A stretch of 29,643 bases of DNA from Desulfobacterales bacterium (GTDB lineage: Bacteria; Desulfobacterota; Desulfobacteria; Desulfobacterales; SpSt-501), in assembly GCA_025454275.1 (NCBI GenBank), contig JALOOS010000003.1, positions 1 to 29,643 on the forward strand, read 5' to 3'. Position numbers and translations under genes: made by a program. The notes beneath the pieces are model-generated. The model was not told the DNA's origin. It saw only the letters and a list, made by a program, of their open reading frames with translations, and ran no database searches. Shown here piece by piece: positions 7,021 through 13,669 of this stretch (its first letter is position 1; each line of letters opens with the position of its first letter).

Positions 7021-7093
7021 GGCCATGGGGTTATCAGACCAGTTCTAATTTAATTGCCGGAGCCGGCGGCCGTGTGGTAGTAACCCATGGTCC
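7021..7093 (+). repeat. Imperfect inverted repeat upstream of coaD
   Basis: GGCCATGGGGTTA at 7021-7033 faces TAACCCATGGTCC at 7081-7093, pairing over about 10 bases with one bulged G, with about 47 bases between the arms. It sits in the 126-bp rsmD-coaD gap. It could be an mRNA stem or a regulator site. No gene fits in this gap. Confidence 0.3.
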
Positions 7094-7141
7094 GGCCGGA
7101 CGCAGTGGAGGTCGACCACGGCTTTTCGAGGAGGCTGCCGC

Positions 7142-7639
7142 ATGGAACACGTCGCCATCTATCCCGGGTCGTTCGACCCGGTCACCAACGGCCACCTGGA
7201 TCTGATCCACCGCGGACTGAAAATTTTCGACCGGATCATCGTGGCGATCCTGAAGAACCCCAAGAAGCAGTTTCTCTTCACCCTCGACGAACGCCTGGAG
7301 ATGCTCCGGGCCAGCCTGAACGGCGCTCCCCACGTGGAGGTGGACGCCTTCGACGGGCTCCTCGTCGACTATGCCGCCCAGCGCGGCGCCAGCGCTGTCC
7401 TGCGCGGCCTGCGAGCCCTTTCCGATTTCGAGTATGAATTTCAGATGGCCTTGATGAACCGCCGCCTGAACCGGGAGATCCAGACCGTCTTTCTCATGAC
7501 CGGGATGCGCTGGATCTACACGAGCTCCTCCATCATCAAGGAGGCCGCCCAGTTCGGGGGGGACGTCAAAGGGATGGTGCCGGCGGTCGTCAACGAAAGG
7601 CTCGTCGCCAAATTCTCCCGACCGGCCGACCGGCGTTGA
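7142..7639 (+). CDS. coaD: Phosphopantetheine adenylyltransferase
   Basis: Fourth step of coenzyme A synthesis: transfers AMP from ATP to 4'-phosphopantetheine to make dephospho-CoA. It is 165 aa, standard length. The nucleotidyltransferase motif 'GSFDPVTNGHLDLI' includes T15-x-G-H18. 'LRGLRALSDFEYEFQMALMN' is the conserved central block, and 'YTSSSIIKEAAQFGGDVKGMVP' (in part) is the family's C-terminal signature. The ATG at 7142 has GAGGAGG 8 bases upstream. The stop overlaps the first possible codon of the LysR gene. Confidence 0.97.
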   Translation: MEHVAIYPGSFDPVTNGHLDLIHRGLKIFDRIIVAILKNPKKQFLFTLDERLEMLRASLNGAPHVEVDAFDGLLVDYAAQRGASAVLRGLRALSDFEYEFQMALMNRRLNREIQTVFLMTGMRWIYTSSSIIKEAAQFGGDVKGMVPAVVNERLVAKFSRPADRR

Positions 7640-7656
7640 AACAGGGCTTCAACCGC

Positions 7657-8553
7657 ATGGACCTCTGGCAGCTCCACGTGTTCTGTAAAGTGGTGGAGAC
7701 GAAAAGTTTCTCCACAGCCGCCCGGATCGTCCACCTTTCCCAGCCGACGGTCAGCAGCCACATCCAGGATCTCGAAGCCCATTTCGGATGCCGCCTGATC
7801 GACCGCCTTTCCCGGCAGGCCGTCCCCACCGCCGCCGGACGCCTGCTTCACGGGTACGCCCGCCGGATGCTGGCGTTGCGGGAGGAGGCCGAATCGGCGA
7901 TGTCCAAGCACCAGGGGCGGATGCAGGGCGAGCTCGTCATCGGAGGCAGCACGATCCCCGGGGGCTACCTCCTGCCGGCCGTATTGGGGGTTTTCAAAGA
8001 GCGCTATCCGGAGGTCAGCGTCCGCCTGCACATCGAGGATACGGGCGGCATCGTCGCCGGAATTCTTGCCGGAACCCTGGAAGTGGGCGTGGTCGGCGCA
8101 GAGGTAAAAAACCGCAGCATCGTCCAGGAGAAGGTGCTGAACGATCACATGAAGCTGATCGTCCCGGCCGGGCATCCGTGGGCGGGAAAAAAGAAGGTGC
8201 CGCTCGCCGCCCTGCTCGCCGAACCGTTCATCGTACGCGAGCGTGGTTCCGGAACCCTGACCTCCCTTCAGGAGCGCCTGGCCCGGATCGGCCATGGCCT
8301 TGAAGAGTTCCATGTCGTCGCGGAAATGGGCAGCACCGAAGCGATCCGACATGCCGTGAAGAGCGGGATGGGCGTCTCGATCATGTCCACCCTGGCGGTG
8401 GGCAACGAACTCGCGAGCGGCGGCCTGTGGGCGCTGGCAGTTGAAGGGCTGGACCTGAACCGCAGCTTCTACCTGACGCGCCACCGCCAGCGCAGCCTCT
8501 CCCCTCTCGGCGAGGCCTTCATCGACGTATTGAAAAAAGCGCTCAACAGGTGA
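7657..8553 (+). CDS. LysR-type transcriptional regulator (selenium-metabolism-associated type)
   Basis: DNA-binding regulator with an N-terminal winged HTH (about 2-61: 'QLHVFCKVVETKSFSTAARI', 'HLSQPTVSSHIQDLEAHFG') and a C-terminal co-inducer domain (about 90-295). From ATG 7657 it has 298 aa. An in-frame TTG at 7636 would add 7 residues and overlap the coaD stop. The stretches 'LVIGGSTIPGGYLLPAVLG', 'VREQGSGTL'-like 'VRERGSGTLTSL', 'AEMGSTEAIRHAVKSGMGVSIMS' and 'LAVEGLDLNRSFYLT' match, from memory, the subgroup annotated as selenium-metabolism-associated LysR regulators. A CysB/CysL-like role is the alternative. No selenium gene lies in the window, and its target cannot be read from position because it follows coaD rather than facing a divergent gene. 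Confidence 0.85.
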   Translation: MDLWQLHVFCKVVETKSFSTAARIVHLSQPTVSSHIQDLEAHFGCRLIDRLSRQAVPTAAGRLLHGYARRMLALREEAESAMSKHQGRMQGELVIGGSTIPGGYLLPAVLGVFKERYPEVSVRLHIEDTGGIVAGILAGTLEVGVVGAEVKNRSIVQEKVLNDHMKLIVPAGHPWAGKKKVPLAALLAEPFIVRERGSGTLTSLQERLARIGHGLEEFHVVAEMGSTEAIRHAVKSGMGVSIMSTLAVGNELASGGLWALAVEGLDLNRSFYLTRHRQRSLSPLGEAFIDVLKKALNR

Positions 8554-8564
8554 TGATACGGTTT

Positions 8565-9236
8565 CTACGCCTCTTTCCAGCCCTGCTCCCCCACCAGCTT
8601 AACGAAGCGGCAGCCGCCTAAATCGGTGCGCCGGATCCCGTGCGCCTCCTTGGTGACCCGCACAAGCTCCTGCGTATGCTGTCCGCCGACCGGGGCCACC
8701 AGCCGCCCTCCGGGCGCCAGCTGCGCGATAAGGCTCTCGGGGACCTCCGGGGCTCCGGCCGTAACGATGATGGCATCAAAGGGGCTCTCTTCCTCCCAGC
8801 CCTTGGAGCCGTCCCCGTAGCGCGTGACGATGTTGTAGAGGCGCATTTCGTCGAACAGACGCCGGGCCGAGAGGTAGAGTGCGCGGATACGCTCGATCGT
8901 AAAGACCCGGTAGGCGATCTCGGCCAGAACCGCCGCCTGATACCCGGACCCGGTGCCGATTTCAAGAACCCGATCGTTCCTGGTCAAGGCAAGCGCCTGG
9001 GTCATTTCGGCCACGATATAGGGCTGGGAGATGGTCTGCTGCTCGCCGATCGGCAGGGGGAAATCGCCGTAGGCCTGTTCCCGCAAGGCCTCGCTGACGA
9101 AGAGATGCCGGGGCACCTTGCGCAGGGCGGCCAGCACCGCCGGATCCCTGACGCCGCGCGCCTCGATCTGCTGGCGGACCATTTCGTCCCGCAATCGGCG
9201 GTATTTGGGTGATTCGGTGTCCACAGCAGCCGTCAA
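8565..9236 (-). CDS. pcm: Protein-L-isoaspartate O-methyltransferase
   Basis: Repairs isomerised aspartate residues in aged proteins by methylating L-isoaspartyl side chains with SAM. It is 223 aa, typical. Signatures are 'MVRQQIEARGVRDPAVLAAL' at 19-38, 'VPRHLFVSEALREQAYGD' at 41-58, 'PIGEQQTISQPYIVAEMT' (motif for substrate contact), SAM motif I 'VLEIGTGSGYQAAVLAEI' from 90, and 'IIVTAGAPEVPESL'. It follows the formyl-THF cyclo-ligase gene by 30 bases on the same strand. It is convergent with the LysR gene, 11 bases apart and without a hairpin. Confidence 0.96.
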   Translation of the reverse strand: MTAAVDTESPKYRRLRDEMVRQQIEARGVRDPAVLAALRKVPRHLFVSEALREQAYGDFPLPIGEQQTISQPYIVAEMTQALALTRNDRVLEIGTGSGYQAAVLAEIAYRVFTIERIRALYLSARRLFDEMRLYNIVTRYGDGSKGWEEESPFDAIIVTAGAPEVPESLIAQLAPGGRLVAPVGGQHTQELVRVTKEAHGIRRTDLGGCRFVKLVGEQGWKEA

Positions 9237-9266
9237 AGACTCCTGAAGCCCCGATCGGTGCGGGCT

Positions 9267-9854
9267 TCAGATTTTGTAGATGGTCCGTTTATTCGTGATG
9301 ATGATGTCCACATGCTTGTCATGCGGCTCCGTGGGGATCTGGGAGACGATCTGCTCCTCGAAGGCCAGGGCCACTTTGCGCGTGGTGATGGGGAGCTCGG
9401 GGAGGAACCGGTCGTAATACCCCTGGCCGGAGCCGATGCGGAGACCCTTTTCATCGAACGCCCAACCGGGGATGATGGCAATGTCGATGCGCTGCAGGGG
9501 CACGGGCTTGCAACGGGCCGGATCCGGCTCCAGGACCCCGCGCGGCCCCGGGGTCAGATCTTTGTCGGGGTTGTCCACTTTCCAGGTCGTAACCCCTCGC
9601 CCCTCGGGCGCAAACGCCGGCAGCGCGAGGATCTTGTTCAGCTCCAGGGTGCGGCGGAGGATCTCCTGCGTCCGCACCTCGTACGGACCCGCCATGTAAA
9701 GCAGGGCGATACGCGCTTCGAGAAAGTTGGCGAAATCGCACAGCCGGCTCTCGATGGCCCGGATCTTCTCGGTGCGCTGCTTTTCCGTCAGGGCGCCCAG
9801 TTTTTTGATGATCTCCTTGCGGAGTTGATCTTTGGCGGAACGGATTTCCTCCAT
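9267..9854 (-). CDS. ygfA: 5-formyltetrahydrofolate cyclo-ligase
   Basis: ATP-dependent conversion of 5-formyl-THF to 5,10-methenyl-THF, returning a dead-end folate to the C1 pool. It is 195 aa, the family norm. The N-terminal helix 'AKDQLRKEIIKKLGALTEKQ' and the 'LLYMAGPYEVRTQEIL' segment fit. The ATP/folate loop is 'GLRIGSGQGYYDRFLPEL' around 137-154, where the usual GxGGGYYD reads GSGQGYYD. It starts at ATG 9854. It probably heads a two-gene unit with pcm. I looked for 6S RNA, which sits beside this gene in some bacteria, and the 137-bp upstream gap is too short for it. Confidence 0.94.
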   Translation of the reverse strand: MEEIRSAKDQLRKEIIKKLGALTEKQRTEKIRAIESRLCDFANFLEARIALLYMAGPYEVRTQEILRRTLELNKILALPAFAPEGRGVTTWKVDNPDKDLTPGPRGVLEPDPARCKPVPLQRIDIAIIPGWAFDEKGLRIGSGQGYYDRFLPELPITTRKVALAFEEQIVSQIPTEPHDKHVDIIITNKRTIYKI

Positions 9855-9899
9855 GCCCCCTCCAGTCGTGCGAATTCAGATCAACGCAGGCGATAGCCA

Positions 9900-9928
9900 T
9901 TGACTATGCCCGTGGGTGCGTGTAAAAA
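9900..9928 (+). promoter_or_regulatory. Possible promoter upstream of serS
   Basis: TTGACT (9900-9905), 17-base spacer, TAAAAA (9923-9928). Spacing is ideal, the -35 is strong and the -10 moderate. It would give a leader of about 57 bases to the serS ATG. It competes with the TATAAT box next to the ATG. Confidence 0.4.
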
Positions 9929-9979
9929 AAATAGACGGCAGAGCAAGTCAGGCAGGAAGCAACCTGTTAAATTAATTAT

Positions 9980-9985
9980 TATAAT
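9980..9985 (+). promoter_or_regulatory. Perfect TATAAT 6 bases before the serS ATG
   Basis: A consensus -10 box inside an AT-rich run (9967-9990). Transcription would start about at the serS ATG (9992), giving a leaderless mRNA. The matching -35 position (around 9957-9962) is poor. No ribosome site is visible before this ATG, which makes the leaderless reading worth testing. Confidence 0.4.
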
Positions 9986-9991
9986 GCAATC

Positions 9992-11266
9992 ATGCTGGAA
10001 ATCAAGTTCGTTCGACAGAATTTGGAAGCGGTAGAGGCGGCGCTGGCCGACCGCGGGCAGAGCGCCGATCTGACCGCTTTCAAAGCAATGGATGAGACGC
10101 ATCGCGGCCTGCTCCAGGAAAGCGAGTCGCTGCGCCACCGGCGCAACGTGGTCTCCGAGGAGATCGCCCGGCTCAAGAAGGCCGGGAGGCCGGCCGAGGC
10201 GCTCATGGAGGAGATGCGCGCCGTCGCCGTGCGGATCAAGGAGCTGGAAAAGGCACAGTCCGAGACGCAGGAGGCGTTGAGCGCCATCCTGATGGCTGTC
10301 CCCAATCTGCCCCATCCATCGGTTCCGAAGGGCCGGGACAGCTCCGACAACCCCGTGGCGAAGACCTGGGGCACGCCCCCGGCCTTCGATTTCACACCCC
10401 AGGCCCATTGGGAGATCGGGTCGGGATTGAACATCCTGGACTTCGAACGCGCCACCCGCATCACCGGCGCCCGCTTCCCGCTCTATTTCGGGGCCGGTGC
10501 GCAGCTCGAGCGGGCCCTGATCAACTTCATGCTGGACCTGCACACCCGTGCGCACGGCTACCGGGAGGTGCTGCCCCCCTTCATGGTGAACCGGGCCTCC
10601 ATGACCGCCACGGGGCAGCTGCCCAAATTCGAACAGGACCTCTTCAAACTGGAGCAGTGGGACTACTTCCTGATTCCCACCGCCGAAGTTCCCGTCACCA
10701 ATATTCACCGCTCCGAGATCCTGGAAGAATCCGCACTGCCGATCTGCTACACCGCCTACACCCCCTGTTTTCGGTCGGAGGCCGGCTCCTACGGCAAAGA
10801 CACCCGCGGCCTGATCCGCCAGCATCAGTTCAACAAGGTGGAGCTGGTGAAGTTCTGCACCCCGGAAACCTCCTACGCGGAGCTCGAAAGCCTCCTCGCC
10901 CAGGCCGAGGCCGTCCTGGTCCAGCTCGAGCTGCCCTACCGGGTGGTCCTGCTCTGCACGGGGGACATGGGGTTTGCGGCGGCCAAGACCTACGACATCG
11001 AGGTCTGGATGCCGGCCCAGGGGGTCTACCGGGAGATATCTTCCTGCAGCAATTTCGAGGATTTTCAGGCGCGGCGGGCCGACATCCGCTTCCGCCGCAA
11101 GGGAAAAAAGGGCACCGAACTGGTCCACACCTTGAACGGCTCCGGGCTCGCCGTGGGGCGCACCCTGGCGGCAATTCTGGAAAACCGCCAGCGGCCCGAC
11201 GGCTCGGTCGACATCCCGCCGGCCTTGAGAACCTATCTGGGCGGGATGAAAGAGATCCGGCCGTGA
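9992..11266 (+). CDS. serS: Seryl-tRNA synthetase
   Basis: Class II aminoacyl-tRNA synthetase that charges tRNA-Ser and tRNA-Sec with serine. It is 424 aa, full length. Residues about 1-105 form the N-terminal tRNA-binding coiled coil ('MLEIKFVRQNLEAVEAALADR', in part; 'LLQESESLRHRRNVVSEEI'). The catalytic domain carries motif 2 'CFRSEAGSYGKDTRGLIRQH' and motif 3 'LNGSGLAVGRTLAAILEN'. The start ATG begins the standard 'MLEIKFVRQN' N-terminus, so it is secure although there is no Shine-Dalgarno sequence. The stop overlaps the thrC start as GTGA. Confidence 0.98.
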   Translation: MLEIKFVRQNLEAVEAALADRGQSADLTAFKAMDETHRGLLQESESLRHRRNVVSEEIARLKKAGRPAEALMEEMRAVAVRIKELEKAQSETQEALSAILMAVPNLPHPSVPKGRDSSDNPVAKTWGTPPAFDFTPQAHWEIGSGLNILDFERATRITGARFPLYFGAGAQLERALINFMLDLHTRAHGYREVLPPFMVNRASMTATGQLPKFEQDLFKLEQWDYFLIPTAEVPVTNIHRSEILEESALPICYTAYTPCFRSEAGSYGKDTRGLIRQHQFNKVELVKFCTPETSYAELESLLAQAEAVLVQLELPYRVVLLCTGDMGFAAAKTYDIEVWMPAQGVYREISSCSNFEDFQARRADIRFRRKGKKGTELVHTLNGSGLAVGRTLAAILENRQRPDGSVDIPPALRTYLGGMKEIRP

Positions 11267-12792
11267 GATTCGAAGAATTCCCCCTCGACATCCGGTCCCG
11301 TCTGATGCCCGCACACGCCGGCCGGATGGTCTACCGCTGCCTGGGATGCGGGGGATGCTTCGGCATCGACCAGCTGCTCTACGTCTGCCCCGAATGCCGC
11401 CAGGTGCTCCTGATCGAGGACGAGCAGAGCAGTCGCCTGCGGGAGACCCCCGGCGAGCTGTGGCGGCGGATCTTCGATTTCCGCCGGATGCTCAACCTGC
11501 CCGCCCTCAAGGGGATCTACCGCTACCACGAATTCATCGGCCCGGCGATCCCGCTCGACGCCGTGGTCTATCTGGGGGAGGGGCACACTCCCCTTGTCGC
11601 GGCCAACCGGCCGCTGCGCGACCGGGCCGGAATGGATATCTACTTCAAAAACGACGGCCAGAACCCAAGCGCCTCGTTCAAAGACCGGGGGATGGCCAGT
11701 GCGCTGAGCGCCATCAACGCCATGATCCGGCGCGGCGTTATCGATGAGGTGCTGGCGGTCTGCGCCTCCACGGGCGACACCTCGGCCGCCGCGGCCCTTT
11801 ACGGTGCGTACCTGGCGCCCCGGATCAAGTCCGCCGTACTCCTGCCCCACGGCAAGGTGACCCCGCAGCAGCTGAGCCAACCGCTCGGCAGCGGTGCAGC
11901 CGTTTTCGAGATTCCGGGCGTTTTCGACGACTGCATGAAGGTGGTCGAGACCCTTTCCGATGAGTATCCGGTCGCACTTCTCAACTCCAAGAACGCCTGG
12001 CGTATCCTGGGGCAGGAATCCTATTCCTATGAAATCGCCCAGGAGCTCGAGTACGACGTCTCCCGGGTGGTGGTGGTGGTGCCCATCGGCAACGCAGGCA
12101 ACATCACGGCCCTGATGAGCGGCTTTCTCAAGTTCTACGAGGCGGGCATCATCCGGGCCCTGCCGAAAATTCTGGGGGTCCAGTCCGAGCATGCCGACCC
12201 GGTCTACCGGTACTACCTCGAACCGGATGCCGCCAAACGCCGGTTCGTCCCGGTGACGGTGAAACCGAGTGTCGCCCAGGCCGCCATGATCGGAAACCCC
12301 GTGTCGATGCCCCGCGTGGTCCACCTGGTCGAGCGCTACAACGAATCGGCCGGACGCCAGCAGGTCTTCTTCGCGGCCGTGTGCGAACAGGAGATCATGG
12401 ACTGGCAGCTTGCGGCCAACCGCAACGGCCATATCGCCTGCACCCACGGCGGGGAGTGCCTGGCCGGGCTGGTCGCCGCGCGCCGCCGGGGGCTTTTCGG
12501 GCCCGAGGAGGCGGCAATCCTGGACTCGACGGCCCATGCCTTGAAGTTCTCCATATTCCAGGAGATGTATTTCACGAACACTTTCCCTCCGGCCTACGGG
12601 ATCGAGCCGCGGCCGGAGCTGATGAACCGCCCGTCTCTCGTGCGGCCGGCCGATCTCGAGCGGCTGCCGGCGCCGGGCGCCCCGCTTCAGGGCGAGGCGT
12701 TCGACCGCTTCGTCCGCCGGACGGCCGAGGAGATTGCCGCCCGGCTCGATCTCAAAAAACGTCCCCCCGGCGCCGGGCCGTCATCCGGCTGA
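11263..12792 (+). CDS. thrC: Threonine synthase with N-terminal zinc-ribbon-like segment
   Basis: PLP enzyme, last step of threonine synthesis: O-phosphohomoserine to threonine. The GTG at 11263 overlaps the serS stop by four bases and gives 509 aa. The frame is open far upstream inside serS, but that is only a GC-rich shadow. N-terminal cysteines C26, C29, C32, C42 and C45 ('YRCLGCGGCF', 'VCPECRQ') look like a metal ribbon, as in several threonine synthases of this subgroup. 'YLGEGHTPLVAANR' begins the catalytic domain and 'PSASFKDRGMASAL' holds the PLP lysine K140. 'CASTGDTSAAAALYGAYL' and 'PIGNAGNITALMSGFLKF' are the phosphate-binding and cofactor loops. Coupled to serS. Confidence 0.95.
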   Translation: MRFEEFPLDIRSRLMPAHAGRMVYRCLGCGGCFGIDQLLYVCPECRQVLLIEDEQSSRLRETPGELWRRIFDFRRMLNLPALKGIYRYHEFIGPAIPLDAVVYLGEGHTPLVAANRPLRDRAGMDIYFKNDGQNPSASFKDRGMASALSAINAMIRRGVIDEVLAVCASTGDTSAAAALYGAYLAPRIKSAVLLPHGKVTPQQLSQPLGSGAAVFEIPGVFDDCMKVVETLSDEYPVALLNSKNAWRILGQESYSYEIAQELEYDVSRVVVVVPIGNAGNITALMSGFLKFYEAGIIRALPKILGVQSEHADPVYRYYLEPDAAKRRFVPVTVKPSVAQAAMIGNPVSMPRVVHLVERYNESAGRQQVFFAAVCEQEIMDWQLAANRNGHIACTHGGECLAGLVAARRRGLFGPEEAAILDSTAHALKFSIFQEMYFTNTFPPAYGIEPRPELMNRPSLVRPADLERLPAPGAPLQGEAFDRFVRRTAEEIAARLDLKKRPPGAGPSSG

Positions 12793-12802
12793 GAGGTTCC
12801 CC

Positions 12803-13585
12803 ATGAAAACCATCGTCTGTCTCCTGTCCATCGCACTCCTCCTGGCCGGCTGCAGCGCCACCCCGACCAGGCCAGCCCCGGACGCCTCGGCGGAAGCTTC
12901 AACGCAGCTGAACCGAGAAACGGCCGAGGCGACCCGCAACGTGGGTGAGGCCTATCTTGCCGGCGGCAACCTGGTCGCCGCCCTGCGGGAGCTCAAAAAA
13001 GCGGAATTGCTCAATCCTGCGGACCCCATCACCCTCTACGACATCGGGCTTGTCTACTACTACCGCGGCCGGTACGACCAGGCGATCGAATACCTGCAGA
13101 AGGCGATTCAGCTCAAACCCGCCTATGCGCCGGCCATCAACACGTTGGGCAACGCTTACAGCGCCATGGGGGAGTGGGACAAGGCCATCCGGACGTATGA
13201 AACCATCATCGAGGACGCCTTTTACGGGACACCCCATTTCGCCCTCTCCAACATGGCCCTGGCCTACTACCAGAAGAAGGACCTTGTCCAGGCCGAACGC
13301 CATTTCCTGGAGGCGCTCAAAATCAACCCCGATTTCGTCAATGCCCTGGGCGGGTTGGGGGTTTTGTACATCGAGCAGGGGCGCTACCCGGAAGCCGTGT
13401 CGCGGCTGGAGCGGGCGGTGCGAAAAGCACCCAAGGTCGGCCAGCTGCACTTCGAACTCGGGCGGGCGTATCGCGGAATGGGGGACAACACCCGGGCCAA
13501 GGCCGAATTCAGCCGGGCCGCTGAGCTCGAACCGGACACGCCGCTCGCCGCCGATGCCCAGCGCGAGCTCCGCAACACCCCGTGA
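12803..13585 (+). CDS. TPR lipoprotein, PilF/PilW-like
   Basis: 260 aa from ATG 12803 (GAGAGG 7 bases upstream). The N-terminus is a lipoprotein signal 'LLSIALLLAGC' with C17 as the lipidated residue, followed by a Pro/Ala linker and about six tetratricopeptide repeats covering residues about 35-255 ('EAYLAGGNLVAALRELKKAE', 'DIGLVYYYRGRYDQAIEYLQ', 'TLGNAYSAMGEWDKAIRTYE', 'FELGRAYRGMGDNTRAKAEF'). This matches type IV pilus stability lipoproteins (PilF/PilW), which help the PilQ secretin assemble in the outer membrane. It lies tail to tail with the pilMNOPQ operon, which supports that role. A generic TPR lipoprotein is the alternative. A start at 12734 would overlap thrC and lose the signal peptide. 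Confidence 0.85.
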   Translation: MKTIVCLLSIALLLAGCSATPTRPAPDASAEASTQLNRETAEATRNVGEAYLAGGNLVAALRELKKAELLNPADPITLYDIGLVYYYRGRYDQAIEYLQKAIQLKPAYAPAINTLGNAYSAMGEWDKAIRTYETIIEDAFYGTPHFALSNMALAYYQKKDLVQAERHFLEALKINPDFVNALGGLGVLYIEQGRYPEAVSRLERAVRKAPKVGQLHFELGRAYRGMGDNTRAKAEFSRAAELEPDTPLAADAQRELRNTP

Positions 13586-13610
13586 ACCGGACACGCTGGC
13601 CGGATCAAGC

Positions 13611-13646
13611 AAAACAGGCGCGCGGCCTTCGCCGCACGCCTGTTTT
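13611..13646. terminator. Strong bidirectional intrinsic terminator
   Basis: AAAACAGGCG-C-GCGGC, loop CTTC, then GCCGC-A-CGCCTGTTTT. The arms pair over 15 bases with one C-A mismatch, ending in a T-run on the plus strand and, because of the A-run at 13611, also on the minus strand. It terminates both the TPR lipoprotein gene (+) and pilQ (-). Confidence 0.92.
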
Positions 13647-13669
13647 GGGTTGAGCGGAAGTCGTGCCCG

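Noticed and set aside
9855..9991. 6S RNA next to the 5-formyl-THF cyclo-ligase gene
   Set aside because: Gap is only 137 bp, and no long hairpin with a central bubble is visible.
10408..11262. Long N-terminal extension of thrC inside serS
   Set aside because: It is serS in another frame; the GTGA overlap at 11263 gives a proper threonine synthase N-terminus.
9881..11314. 477-aa leftward frame opposite serS, and 434-aa leftward frame (11233-12537) opposite thrC
   Set aside because: Both mirror strongly conserved genes and have low-information composition.
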